50,961 nucleotides of DNA from SFEB01 sp964612455 (GTDB lineage Bacteria; Bacillota; Clostridia; Christensenellales; CAG-314), in contig CAZTCB010000005.1 of assembly GCA_964612455.1 (NCBI GenBank), positions 1-50,961 on the forward strand, in the 5' to 3' direction. This document shows positions 1 through 7,283 of this stretch, one piece after another. The position numbers and the translations under genes are program-made. The first letter of the stretch is position 1, and each line of letters begins with the position of its first letter. The notes beneath the pieces were generated by a model. It saw nothing but the letters and a program-made list of their open reading frames with translations. It made no database searches and was not told where the DNA came from.

Positions 1-21
1 TTTTCGTACAAGAGAAAAAAG

Positions 22-212
22 TGTGACAGAATGTATATTCTGTCTACAAGTTTCTCTTAATTTTCACAATATAAAAAGCCGCGCTGAGTTTACTCTCAAC
101 ACGGCTTTTTTACTAAGGTTTATTAAATCATTCTACGCTTGGATTTGCCCAAAAACGAGAATTTTCCCGTTTCCCCCTTCACCAATACTACATATTAAAA
201 AATTCTCAATTC
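22..212. repeat. dispersed palindrome-hairpin element, copy 1
   Basis: This stretch is homologous to 21323-21515. Positions 25-44 form a palindrome (gacagaat, 4-nt loop, attctgtc). A second hairpin lies at 73-110, and AT-rich sequence after about 130 aligns to the other copy with more mismatches. The first 105 bases are nearly identical between copies. The changes fall on first and second codon positions of the overlapping open frame and include a paired G-C to A-T change in the hairpin stem, so structure rather than protein appears to be conserved. Both copies lie downstream of minus-strand genes. Function is unknown; a 3'-UTR/terminator cassette or a small non-autonomous mobile element are both possible. 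Confidence 0.65.
73..110 (-). terminator. hairpin terminator downstream of the 345-917 gene
   Basis: Arms 73-88 and 95-110 pair over 16 bp with G-U wobbles when read as minus-strand RNA, and end in a run of five U. On the plus strand the same positions give A-C mismatches, so the minus strand is the better folded RNA. It is the first plausible terminator after the minus-strand gene ending at 345, though it lies about 235 nt downstream. Confidence 0.5.
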
Positions 213-344
213 GGTGCCTTTTATGCCGATTTCAAAACATTAAAAACCTTGCTTTTTTTTGACGTATCTGCGGGCTTTTTACTTGGACTGCATTAATCTC
301 AAACATCGCATTGCGTCTACCCCAGTCATCTCGACCATTAATTT

Positions 345-917
345 TTATCTCTCAAAAACCACGAGATAACACCCCAGCACCTTTTCACAAGGGATACTTG
401 CGGCGTTTTGCGGCGTAAAGTTTCTCTTGGGATAAACGGTTTTTATCGGAAGGGATTGTACCGACAAGGTTTTTCCGAGGCTTTTGCCTCGTGCGTCATT
501 CGTCGAAAATTTCCACTCAAAAACGCAGTCGCAAAACTCTTTTTCCGCAGAAATCACCTCGGTTTTCCTCAAAAACTCGCCGTCGGAGACGAAAAAACAC
601 CCGTCATTATCTTTTTCCGCGGGACAACCTCCCCTAATGCCTACAGGACGGAAAGACACGTCGAGAAAATCGTTTTTAAATCTCACGCCGTCGGACGTAC
701 GTTCAAACGGAAAGTTTTTCCAAAACGCAATGTTCAGCCACCCTTTCTTTCCGTCTTTTTCAACCGCCACGTTAAACTCGAGATACCCCTCCTCATCATC
801 GGCAACCTCTGCGTTTATCCTAAAAACAGGTCGCAACGAAGAAAAATCCTCTGGCAAAATCGCGCGAATTTTGTCTTGTTCTACCTCATAAGCCATTACG
901 TATTGCTCTATTTTCAT
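345..917 (-). CDS. conserved hypothetical protein, 190 aa
   Basis: A soluble protein with no signal peptide or membrane segment. It begins MKIEQYVMAYEVEQDKIRAI and carries a central GGCPAEKDNDGCFFV stretch. The pattern (short N-terminal sheet, LPEDF...LRPVFRINAEV) recalls small hypothetical proteins of gut Firmicutes that resemble the acetoacetate-decarboxylase/DUF2071 fold, but I cannot confirm the family and no catalytic lysine can be assigned. Start supported by a strong Shine-Dalgarno (aaggaga) 6 nt upstream. It stands alone, monocistronic, at the edge of the parS region. Confidence 0.8.
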   Translation of the reverse strand: MKIEQYVMAYEVEQDKIRAILPEDFSSLRPVFRINAEVADDEEGYLEFNVAVEKDGKKGWLNIAFWKNFPFERTSDGVRFKNDFLDVSFRPVGIRGGCPAEKDNDGCFFVSDGEFLRKTEVISAEKEFCDCVFEWKFSTNDARGKSLGKTLSVQSLPIKTVYPKRNFTPQNAASIPCEKVLGCYLVVFER

Positions 918-953
918 ATTCGTCTCCTTTTGTTTAGCACTATTCTCGGCATT

Positions 954-982
954 AGTTTATCACACCGACAGATAAAACGCAA
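954..982 (-). promoter_or_regulatory. candidate promoter of the 345-917 gene
   Basis: On the minus strand TTGCGT (977-982) and TAAACT (954-959) are separated by 17 nt, about 35 nt upstream of the start codon. Both boxes deviate from consensus, so this is moderate support only. Confidence 0.4.
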
Positions 983-1131
983 GTCGTTGCTACGTCTTGG
1001 GGAGCCTTTCGTTGTCGCCAAGCAACTCCACAACCGCGTCGCGACACCGACAATCGATAAAAACAAACAACATTAACCCCTATCGGCGCTAAACGAAGTT
1101 AATTACCAACCAAAAAGTAACAGCATCAAAA

Positions 1132-1147
1132 TGTTTCACGTGAAACG
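1132..1147. promoter_or_regulatory. parS: parS site 1
   Basis: TGTTTCACGTGAAACG, one outer mismatch to the consensus palindrome bound by Spo0J/ParB. 32 nt separate it from parS site 2. Confidence 0.85.
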
Positions 1148-1178
1148 TTTTAACAGACGCCAAACTCGCCGCTACGAT

Positions 1179-1194
1179 TGTTTCACGTGAAACA
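1179..1194. promoter_or_regulatory. parS: parS site 2, perfect
   Basis: TGTTTCACGTGAAACA, a perfect 16-bp palindrome identical to the parS consensus. The best of the eight sites. Confidence 0.93.
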
Positions 1195-1379
1195 TTTACT
1201 CTACTCACCACTTAAATCCATTGAAATACCCACCCCGTGCACTATAAAACATTTTATATGATACTCCAAGAACGTTAAACCATAACAAACACCAAAACAG
1301 AAAAACTTTAAAACCAAACTTTAATTCAATCCATGCAAAAAAATTGCCTTCTTCGTTTAAATGTTTTCTTGCATATGTT

Positions 1380-1411
1380 AATAATGAACATAATAATATA
1401 TGTTCATTATT
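1380..1411. repeat. AT-rich inverted repeat
   Basis: Arms aataatgaacata (1380-1392) and tatgttcattatt (1399-1411) are exact complements across a 6-nt loop. No gene lies close enough to assign a regulatory role; could be an operator-like site or a cruciform in the AT-rich region. Confidence 0.6.
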
Positions 1412-1480
1412 GAGAAAAATTTATCCCTTTTTGGTAAAAAATCACGATTTTAAAACGCAAAAAAAGTGAGGTTTTTCCTT

Positions 1481-1597
1481 ATGTTCAGACTTTTTAAGGC
1501 CCCTAAAACGGTTTCAGGCAGAATATTTTTTAAAATTATCCTTTTGGGTGACCGATTTTGTTGCCATTCTGCTCCAATTGACGCATCAATCGAATAA
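1481..1597 (+). CDS. possible 38-aa small ORF, unrecognised
   Basis: An ATG-to-TAA frame encoding a 38-residue peptide (MFRLFKAPKTVSGRIFF at its start, two adjacent cysteines later). The only ribosome-binding candidate is a weak gagg about 10 nt upstream. Its stop codon lies inside the hairpin at 1592-1636. The base composition is noticeably less AT-rich than the flanking DNA, which makes the segment stand out. It could be a real small gene, the coding remnant of an inserted element, or part of a structured RNA. Confidence 0.3.
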   Translation: MFRLFKAPKTVSGRIFFKIILLGDRFCCHSAPIDASIE

Positions 1598-1636
1598 AAT
1601 TTTATGGTTAGCCATTGCTAACTCGCGATTTTATTC
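1592..1636 (+). repeat. nested hairpin after the small ORF
   Basis: Outer arms gaataaaa (1592-1599) and ttttattc (1629-1636) enclose inner arms gttagc (1607-1612) and gctaac (1617-1622) with a 4-nt loop. Followed by T-rich sequence, it could terminate transcription through 1481-1597. Confidence 0.5.
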
Positions 1637-1670
1637 GCATTTTAGCTTTTTACGCGTTTGCATTTATAAT

Positions 1671-1686
1671 TGTTTCATATGAAACA
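1671..1686. promoter_or_regulatory. parS: parS-like site 3, central variant
   Basis: TGTTTCATATGAAACA keeps perfect dyad symmetry but changes the central CACGTG to CATATG. Affinity for ParB is uncertain. Confidence 0.55.
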
Positions 1687-1820
1687 ACAATTTACACCCC
1701 ACAACCACCAATATGTGTGCTTTATCGGCAAAAAAACATCATACGAACCTTATTAATAAGTTATTTATCTCGCTTTTATTTAAAATAAGCGCAAAAATCA
1801 AAACAAACCTCAGATATCGC

Positions 1821-1836
1821 TGTTTCACGGGAAACA
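1821..1836. promoter_or_regulatory. parS: parS-like site 4
   Basis: TGTTTCACGGGAAACA, one centre-proximal mismatch. First of three similar sites spaced 62 and 58 bp. Confidence 0.65.
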
Positions 1837-1882
1837 ATCGGTGACAAACGTTAATAACCATAAATATTAACATCATTTATGC

Positions 1883-1898
1883 TGTTTCACGGGAAACA
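1883..1898. promoter_or_regulatory. parS: parS-like site 5
   Basis: TGTTTCACGGGAAACA, identical to site 4 and preceded by the same tttatgc as site 6. Confidence 0.65.
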
Positions 1899-1940
1899 AT
1901 CAGGCGCACCCGATAATAAAAATACAACCGTTATTTATGC

Positions 1941-1956
1941 TGTTTCGCGGGAAACA
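1941..1956. promoter_or_regulatory. parS: parS-like site 6
   Basis: TGTTTCGCGGGAAACA, two changes from consensus. Third member of the evenly spaced trio. Confidence 0.5.
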
Positions 1957-2185
1957 ATGCGATTTTTTAAAACAAATTAAGATTATTTGTTGATATTGTG
2001 CGATTTTTTTCAAGAGTAATCATTGCCGCCATAAAATTCAGCAGAATATAACCGTAACCTATTTTTATAATCTGTTTTATTGTCGTTTTGTATAATTGTC
2101 TGTTTAATTGTGGCGTCGGCGTTTACTTTTTTATTAGTAGTTTGAAATTAGCTTTTGTATTATAATTTTAATTTAATTTAGGCGT

Positions 2186-2201
2186 TGTTTCACGCGAAAC
2201 A
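2186..2201. promoter_or_regulatory. parS: parS-like site 7
   Basis: TGTTTCACGCGAAACA, one mismatch to the consensus palindrome. Confidence 0.7.
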
Positions 2202-2330
2202 CAGATTATCATGCCTTATTATACGCATTATTGTTAACAACCTTTTGTGTATTACTTTTTATATAAAACAATATTAAATAAAATGAATAAATTTATTATT
2301 GGCGTGTGTGTTTTGTTGGATTTATTGCCA

Positions 2331-2346
2331 TGTTTCACGTGAAACG
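2331..2346. promoter_or_regulatory. parS: parS site 8
   Basis: TGTTTCACGTGAAACG, the same sequence as site 1, with only the last base off consensus. Confidence 0.85.
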
Positions 2347-2469
2347 CTCGTTGGTTTTTTTGTTTAGTCAGGCGTATTGTTGGTTTTAAGTCGTTTTTTG
2401 CTGTAAAAGAAGGTCGTTTTTTTGTTGTTAAATAATGTTTTCGTTTATTTCGTGTAGCCAATATCTTGC

Positions 2470-2507
2470 GAGCAAAGATAATCTACAAGTGTAGATTTTC
2501 TTTGCTC
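2470..2507. repeat. 38-bp near-perfect inverted repeat
   Basis: Arms 2470-2487 and 2490-2507 pair over 18 bp with one mismatch across a 2-nt centre. It is the strongest palindrome in the window. There is no good U-run on either side, so it is not a typical intrinsic terminator. It closes the parS region on the side facing the MarR-MATE operon. Confidence 0.75.
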
Positions 2508-2690
2508 TTTCGTTCTTTCGTTGTGTTTATACGTTTATTCTCTCTGTTAAGGGCACTATTTTCGTCGTTTTTGGGGTTCGCATGCATTTCTTTCGCGAGC
2601 TCTCGTCGAAGGGTTTATTTTTATGTTTATACCTTACTTTTACTTTCTTTGATTTATTGACCATTTATCTTTATTATTTTGTTTTTATCC

Positions 2691-2719
2691 TTGACATTAA
2701 TACGATTTCGTATTATACT
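2691..2719 (+). promoter_or_regulatory. promoter of the MarR-MATE operon
   Basis: TTGACA (2691-2696), 17-nt spacer, TATACT (2714-2719). The start codon of the MarR gene follows 30 nt later with aaggag in between. Confidence 0.8.
2698..2715. promoter_or_regulatory. probable MarR operator
   Basis: TAATACGATTTCGTATTA is an 8+2+8 palindrome filling the promoter spacer and touching the -10 box. MarR-family repressors commonly bind such palindromes in their own promoter; the assignment to the adjacent gene is an inference. Confidence 0.65.
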
Positions 2720-2749
2720 ACCGCTTGTCTGTATGTCTAAGGAGAAAAA

Positions 2750-3190
2750 ATGGACAACAAAAAACTCGTCACAAAGCTTATGCTCGGTATCAATAAACTT
2801 GACGGCATTTATTATCTCTTTGCCAAAAACAGCTCCGTCAATGAAAACGCGCTATCGTTTTTTTACGCATTGTCGGACGGACAGCCTCATTCGCAAAAAG
2901 AAATTTGCGACTCGTGGTTAATACCGCGCACGACCATAAACACGATAGTAAAAACAGCAATGGCAAACGGTTATATTTGCTTTTCGCCAAAAGTCCGCAA
3001 TAAAGAAAAATTCATCCTGTTGACGCCAAAAGGACAAAAATACGCCGACGAGCTCCTGAAGAGCGTCTTTGCGGCGGAAAACAACGCGATGACCGAAACG
3101 TTAACCGCCTTTTCTCCCGATTTTGTCGACGCGATAGAAAAATTCGGCGACTGTTTGCAGCGCGAGCTCGATTTTTACTCTCATCGCTAA
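2750..3190 (+). CDS. MarR family transcriptional regulator, 146 aa
   Basis: A single-domain winged-helix protein of typical MarR length. Residues about 40-75 (SDGQPHSQKEICDSWLIPRTTINTIVKTAMANGYI) form the helix-turn-helix and 80-100 the wing (SPKVRNKEKFILLTPKGQKYA). No ligand can be predicted. It is first in an operon with a MATE exporter 38 nt downstream, which suggests control of drug or metabolite export. A palindrome in its promoter points to autoregulation. Good ribosome binding site (aaggaga) 7 nt before the ATG. Confidence 0.88.
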   Translation: MDNKKLVTKLMLGINKLDGIYYLFAKNSSVNENALSFFYALSDGQPHSQKEICDSWLIPRTTINTIVKTAMANGYICFSPKVRNKEKFILLTPKGQKYADELLKSVFAAENNAMTETLTAFSPDFVDAIEKFGDCLQRELDFYSHR

Positions 3191-3228
3191 AAAACAAACT
3201 ATTTTTTCAAAAAATAAGGATTAAAAAA

Positions 3229-4563
3229 ATGACAATTCAACTTTCGGACCATTTCAGCTATAAAAAACTGTTAAAATTTACTCTACCTTCTATTGCGATG
3301 ATGATTTTTTCATCCATATACAGTGTCGTGGACGGATTTTTCGTTTCAAACTTTGCAGGAAAAACCCCGTTTGCCGCGGTCAACCTCATTATGCCCGTTC
3401 TTCAGATTCTCGGAACAGTCGGTTTAATGTTCGGTTCCGGCGGCACGGCTCTCGTCAGCAATACCTACGGAGCAGGGGACAAAGAAAAAGCAAACCGCCT
3501 TTTTTCCCTCATTGTTTACGTCGCTTTCGGCGTAAGCATAGTTTTGGCGGTAGCGGGGTTTATTTTTATACGAGACATCGCAATCTTGTTTAAGGCATCC
3601 GGCGAGTTGCTCGACGACTGCGTGTTGTACGCTCGCATTATCCTCTGCGCGCTTCCTTTTTACGTTTTGCAGGTAATGTTTCAAAGCTTTTTTACCGCGG
3701 CGGAAAAACCCCAACTCGGGCTTTACGTCACGTTGTCGGCGGGCTTTATCAATATAATACTCGACGCCGTACTCGTGATTTTGCTCCCACAGGAGTTAAA
3801 ACTCGCGGGCGCCGCCGTCGCTACCGCATTGTCTCAGGCGGTGGGAGGTATAGTGCCGTTGGTTTACTTTTTCAGAAAAAACAGCAGTTTTCTTCGACTC
3901 GGAAAAACCTCTTACGACGGAAAAGCGTTGCTTAAAACCTGTACCAACGGCTCGTCGGAGTTTATGAGCAATATTTCTATGAGTCTCGTCGGCATGCTGT
4001 ACAACGCTCAACTCATGAAATACGCGGGGGAAAACGGAATTGCGGCATACGGGGTAATGATGTACGTCAGCATGATTTTTGCCGCGGCGTTTATGGGGTA
4101 TACCATCGGTATCGCGCCGGTGGTCGGTTTTCATTACGGTGCGCAAAATTTCGACGAGTTAAAATCGCTCAGAAAAAAAAGTCTCCTGCTCGTATCCGTA
4201 TTCAGCGTCGCGATGATTGTTTCGGCAGAACTGCTTGCCTTGCCGATTTCTAAAATTTTCGTCAATTACGACGAAGAATTGCTGTCGCTTACCGTTTCGG
4301 GATTTCGTATTTTTGCAATTAGTTTCGTGCTTTTCGGTTTCAGTATTTTTTCGTCGGGTTTCTTTACCGCGCTCAACGACGGTCTGACTTCTGCACTGAT
4401 AGCGTTTTTACGTACGCTCGTGTTTCAATCGGCAGCCGTTATATTCCTTCCTTTGATTTGGGGGATAGACGGGGTATGGATATCGATTGTCGTGGCAGAA
4501 CTCGCGTCGGTTATTTTCTGTTGTTTCTTTCTTATTATCAAAAGAAAAAAATACCACTATTAA
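3229..4563 (+). CDS. MATE family efflux transporter, 444 aa
   Basis: A polytopic membrane protein with about twelve hydrophobic segments in two halves, as in MATE (NorM/DinF-type) cation-coupled exporters of toxic organic compounds. The N-terminal part shows the usual motif region (PSIAMMIFSSIYSVVDGFFVS, then GGTALVSNTYGAGDKEKA), and the second half repeats it (GIAPVVGFHYGAQNFDELKS). Length is normal for the family. It follows the MarR gene closely and ends at a strong terminator. Substrate is unknown. Confidence 0.9.
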   Translation: MTIQLSDHFSYKKLLKFTLPSIAMMIFSSIYSVVDGFFVSNFAGKTPFAAVNLIMPVLQILGTVGLMFGSGGTALVSNTYGAGDKEKANRLFSLIVYVAFGVSIVLAVAGFIFIRDIAILFKASGELLDDCVLYARIILCALPFYVLQVMFQSFFTAAEKPQLGLYVTLSAGFINIILDAVLVILLPQELKLAGAAVATALSQAVGGIVPLVYFFRKNSSFLRLGKTSYDGKALLKTCTNGSSEFMSNISMSLVGMLYNAQLMKYAGENGIAAYGVMMYVSMIFAAAFMGYTIGIAPVVGFHYGAQNFDELKSLRKKSLLLVSVFSVAMIVSAELLALPISKIFVNYDEELLSLTVSGFRIFAISFVLFGFSIFSSGFFTALNDGLTSALIAFLRTLVFQSAAVIFLPLIWGIDGVWISIVVAELASVIFCCFFLIIKRKKYHY

Positions 4564-4580
4564 ATTTCTCGAAAAAAATC

Positions 4581-4617
4581 AACCGTCCCGTACTTAAACT
4601 ACGGGACGGTTTTTTTA
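4581..4617 (+). terminator. terminator of the MarR-MATE operon
   Basis: Stem aaccgtcccgta / tacgggacggtt (12 bp, 7-nt loop) followed by a T run. A strong intrinsic terminator just after the MATE stop. Confidence 0.92.
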
Positions 4618-4710
4618 CCGATACGGGGGACGTGTTTGTTTTTATTTTCACCCGTGTGCCCGCTTTTTATTGTTTTTTATTATCCGTGTGCCGTCGTTTT
4701 TAAACCAACA

Positions 4711-4741
4711 AAAAAGAATCCGCTTTTTGCGAATTCTTTTT
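4711..4741 (-). terminator. terminator of the dnaA-cvpA operon
   Basis: Arms 4711-4723 and 4729-4741 pair fully as minus-strand RNA, with one G-U wobble, and end in UUUUU. Located 37 nt after the CvpA stop. Confidence 0.75.
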
Positions 4742-4777
4742 ACCCGTCCACTTCGTTTTATTTTATTTCGCTACCCG

Positions 4778-5500
4778 TCATACGGTTGAAATTAAAGTCA
4801 GCACCCATTCGACAAGCGGTTTTATTATTTTTTCGCCGATTACGCTGTCGGTAAACACGGCACTCTCCACGAAATTTCCTATAATACCGATGAAACTACC
4901 GACGAAAGTCAACGCCGCCGTTGCACATACCACTATTGCCGTTATTTTTATTCCGCCGAGCACTAATCCCAAAAACCTGTTTATCGTACTTATACCGGGC
5001 TGCTTTGCTATTTTTTTCATCGTTAATTTAAGTATAAGCACGGCTATCGAAATAACGATAAACAACACTGCAAACGCTACCGCTTTGTTTACTACATGCG
5101 TCAACGTTTGCGGCAAAACGTCTTTTAACGCCGCTTCGCTTTGCGGAAACTCTTCTATCAGCCAGTTAAATACTCCCAGCTCTACGATTATCCCGGGTAC
5201 GCCGATTTGTTTTATTACCTCTTTTACCGTTTCTTTATTACTCTCGTCGCTCCAGTCTGCGACCATGTCGTAATACTCGCTGCCGCCCAGTTTTTCGTCC
5301 GTTATTTCTACCGTTTTTTCGTATATCACACCGCTGTCTGTCGGAAACAACTCTGCCATAACCCCGCAAAACGATACGGATAAAAGCACGGTAACCAGTA
5401 CCCCCGCAAGACTAAACAACTGGTCGACGAAACCTTTTATTGCGCCTATTATCATAAACACGGCGAGTGCGATTAAAAAACCTACGTCAAACCAGTTCAT
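4778..5500 (-). CDS. CvpA family membrane protein, 240 aa
   Basis: Four hydrophobic segments are visible: about residues 5-25, 28-48, 135-160 and 180-215. The start (MNWFDVGFLIALAVFMIIGAI) and the GxxKGF/GxxxG pattern are characteristic of CvpA/colicin V production proteins, a poorly understood membrane family. An acidic loop of about 85 residues separates the second and third segments, longer than in short CvpA proteins. It follows dnaA by 41 nt and is probably cotranscribed. Start supported by aaggaga. Confidence 0.82.
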   Translation of the reverse strand: MNWFDVGFLIALAVFMIIGAIKGFVDQLFSLAGVLVTVLLSVSFCGVMAELFPTDSGVIYEKTVEITDEKLGGSEYYDMVADWSDESNKETVKEVIKQIGVPGIIVELGVFNWLIEEFPQSEAALKDVLPQTLTHVVNKAVAFAVLFIVISIAVLILKLTMKKIAKQPGISTINRFLGLVLGGIKITAIVVCATAALTFVGSFIGIIGNFVESAVFTDSVIGEKIIKPLVEWVLTLISTV

Positions 5501-5541
5501 TTTTTCTCCTTTTTTTGTTTATTTATTGCCTTTTTTTTGTT

Positions 5542-6906
5542 TTATTTACCGAAAATCATATCTTTTATATCTTTTGCCTGCGCCGCGTACCTCGGATCGT
5601 TTGCCACTAAATCCGCCATTTTGTCGCGCGTATACATTATCGTGGTGTGGTCTCTGCCTCCGAAATATTGCCCGATTGTCAACAGCGGGAGTGTGAGCAA
5701 CTCGGTGACGAGATAAACGCACATTTGCCTCGGCTCTACGATTTCTTTCGTTTTTTTCTTGCCTATTATATCTTTTTTGGTGATATTGGGGTAATATTTG
5801 CAGACGCAGTCCACTATTTTGTCGATAGTCAACGCTTCCGTTTTGTCGTCGTTGTAGTCTTTAAGGGCAGAATTGACGACCTCTATATCGTTTACGTTTT
5901 TACAAATGAGTTGCGAATAACAAATTATTTTTGTCAGCACGCCTTTCATTTCTCTGATATTGGTCGTGACTTTATTTGCAATCATTTTGAGTATTTCGTC
6001 GTCGATGTTTTGTTTTTCAGCCAACGCTTCGCTCTTTAATATCGCTATTCTCGTTTCCAAATCGGGCTCGCTGATATCCGCAACCACTCCGCCCTGAAAA
6101 CGCGTCCTGAGCCTTTCTTCGAGCGGGGCTATTTCATGCGGCGGACGATCGGAGCAGATGATGATTTGTTTGTCTTTATAATACAAATCGTTAAACGTAT
6201 GAAAAAGCTCTTCTTGCGTCGAAACGGTCTTTGCTATAAACTGAATATCGTCTATCATCAACACGTCGACGCTGCGGTATCTTTTTCTGAATTCTTTCAT
6301 TTCGTCGGTGTGTTTATTGCCGCGCAACGCTTCTATCAGTTCGTTCGTAAACCTTTCGCAACTTATATTCATGCATCTTAGTTTAGGATTGGTTTTTCTT
6401 ATATGATTTCCTATCGCGTTGAGTAAATGTGTTTTTCCCAGCCCGACGCCGCCGTATATAAACAACGGGTTGTACTTCGTACCCGGGTTTTGCGCAACGG
6501 CTTTACTCGCAGCGGCGGCAAATTCGTTACTCTTTCCCACTATAAAATTGTCGAAAGTACATTTTGGCGAAAAACTGCAGGTTGTTTCCTCTATTATTAT
6601 ATTTTCGTTGTTTATTTCACCCACGTCGGTATTTGCATATTTTTCGTATTTTTCGCGTTCTTCCTCAAGTATAAACAATACGCCTTCGTTGTGGGGCATT
6701 ACTTTTTTACAACTCTCGGTTATTACGTCCACATACCTTTCCTCGACCACTCTCTTTTTTGCGGGGCTTTCGCACAACAAAACGACGTTTTCTTCATGTA
6801 TACAAACGGGAATAAGCCCCTCTATCCAAGATTCGTAAGCAAAAGCCGTCACTCTCGCTTGTATTTCTATTAATACGTTTTCCCATACCTGCGTAGTAGA
6901 TATCAT
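5542..6906 (-). CDS. dnaA: chromosomal replication initiator DnaA
   Basis: Binds DnaA boxes and opens oriC. Domain I occupies about residues 1-75, a short linker follows to 110, and the AAA+ domain runs from FSPKCTFDNFIVG (112-124). Walker A is GGVGLGKTH (152-160), Walker B VDVLMIDD (213-220), and the arginine-finger region LEERLRTRF is at 262-270. Domain IV has the signature GGRDHTTIMYTRDKM (416-430). At 454 aa it has normal length. Start chosen at the ATG preceded by ggaaagga. It is divergent from dnaN across the oriC candidate, unlike the usual dnaA-dnaN operon. Confidence 0.97.
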   Translation of the reverse strand: MISTTQVWENVLIEIQARVTAFAYESWIEGLIPVCIHEENVVLLCESPAKKRVVEERYVDVITESCKKVMPHNEGVLFILEEEREKYEKYANTDVGEINNENIIIEETTCSFSPKCTFDNFIVGKSNEFAAAASKAVAQNPGTKYNPLFIYGGVGLGKTHLLNAIGNHIRKTNPKLRCMNISCERFTNELIEALRGNKHTDEMKEFRKRYRSVDVLMIDDIQFIAKTVSTQEELFHTFNDLYYKDKQIIICSDRPPHEIAPLEERLRTRFQGGVVADISEPDLETRIAILKSEALAEKQNIDDEILKMIANKVTTNIREMKGVLTKIICYSQLICKNVNDIEVVNSALKDYNDDKTEALTIDKIVDCVCKYYPNITKKDIIGKKKTKEIVEPRQMCVYLVTELLTLPLLTIGQYFGGRDHTTIMYTRDKMADLVANDPRYAAQAKDIKDMIFGK

Positions 6907-6933
6907 TTTTTTCCTTTCCTTTCCGTTAGATTT

Positions 6934-6961
6934 ATTTTAACATAAGAATCGTTTTTGTCAA
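6934..6961 (-). promoter_or_regulatory. dnaA promoter
   Basis: On the minus strand TTGACA (6956-6961), 16-nt spacer, TAAAAT (6934-6939), 27 nt upstream of the dnaA start. Confidence 0.65.
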
Positions 6962-7006
6962 CCGTACTGTTTTATCTTTTTTATTTTTTAGTGTATTTGT
7001 CAACGC

Positions 7007-7035
7007 TTGCTTTTTTTTAAATTTTGTTATATAAT
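7007..7035 (+). promoter_or_regulatory. candidate dnaN promoter
   Basis: TTGCTT (7007-7012), 17-nt spacer, TATAAT (7030-7035). If used, it gives a leader of about 240 nt containing all three DnaA boxes, so DnaA could repress dnaN. A closer weak TTGTCA at 7209 lacks a good -10. Confidence 0.5.
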
Positions 7036-7283
7036 GTATTCGGTGAGTAGACGGGTATCTTGCGTTATCCACACCGTACAACTTTTTTTTTCTTGATTTT
7101 TTGTGTATAAAAAAGCGTTTTTTCACAAATTTATCCATACGTTTCGTTTTGTTTAAAAACTGCTTTTTTAGCTTTATTTTTCAGCGACTTTTCGTCCCTA
7201 AAAAAAAGTTGTCAACAATTCTACATTACCTACTAACACTACTTCTAATTAAAAGAAATGATAAATATAAAGGAGGCAACAAA

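Larger units (their letters stand above)
918..2749. other. parS: AT-rich gene-free segregation region with parS cluster
   Basis: About 1.8 kb without a convincing gene. It holds eight 16-mers matching or nearly matching the Bacillus-type parS consensus TGTTNCACGTGAAACA, listed individually, an AT hairpin at 1380-1411, a small ORF with adjoining hairpin at 1481-1636, and a 38-bp inverted repeat at 2470-2507. Two weak open frames (2252-2461 minus, 2466-2660 plus) lack ribosome binding sites and one simply translates through a parS site. The region probably acts as the ParB loading centre near the origin. Confidence 0.85.
6907..7283. other. oriC: candidate replication origin oriC
   Basis: The 377-bp AT-rich space between divergent dnaA and dnaN. 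DnaA boxes: TTATCCACA at 7065-7073 (perfect), TTATCCATA at 7131-7139 (one mismatch), and TGTGTATAA at 7102-7110, which is TTATACACA on the minus strand. The run of T/A around 7011-7035 is a plausible duplex-unwinding element. Only three boxes are visible, fewer than in Bacillus. Confidence 0.75.

Noticed and set aside
23..262. Open frame of 79 aa, similar to the frame at 21324-21533
   Set aside because: Differences between the copies fall on first and second codon positions and follow hairpin pairing; no ribosome binding site. Treated as a non-coding repeat.
2252..2461. 69-aa minus-strand frame in the parS region
   Set aside because: No ribosome binding site, composition dictated by AT-rich DNA, and it translates through a parS palindrome.
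2480..2496. atctacaagtgtagat resembles the stem of a Cas12a CRISPR repeat
   Set aside because: Occurs once, without spacers or cas genes, and is explained by the larger 38-bp palindrome.
2466..2660. 64-aa hydrophobic frame after the 38-bp hairpin
   Set aside because: Low-complexity T-rich reading; no start signal; the next real promoter lies downstream of it.
918..2749. Search for tRNA, tmRNA or other stable RNA in the gene-free region
   Set aside because: No TpsiC-loop motif, CCA-like end or known fold visible; only hairpins described separately.
7101..7283. Extended N-terminus of DnaN
   Set aside because: The ATG at 7284 has a strong ribosome binding site and matches the family start; the upstream part covers DnaA boxes.
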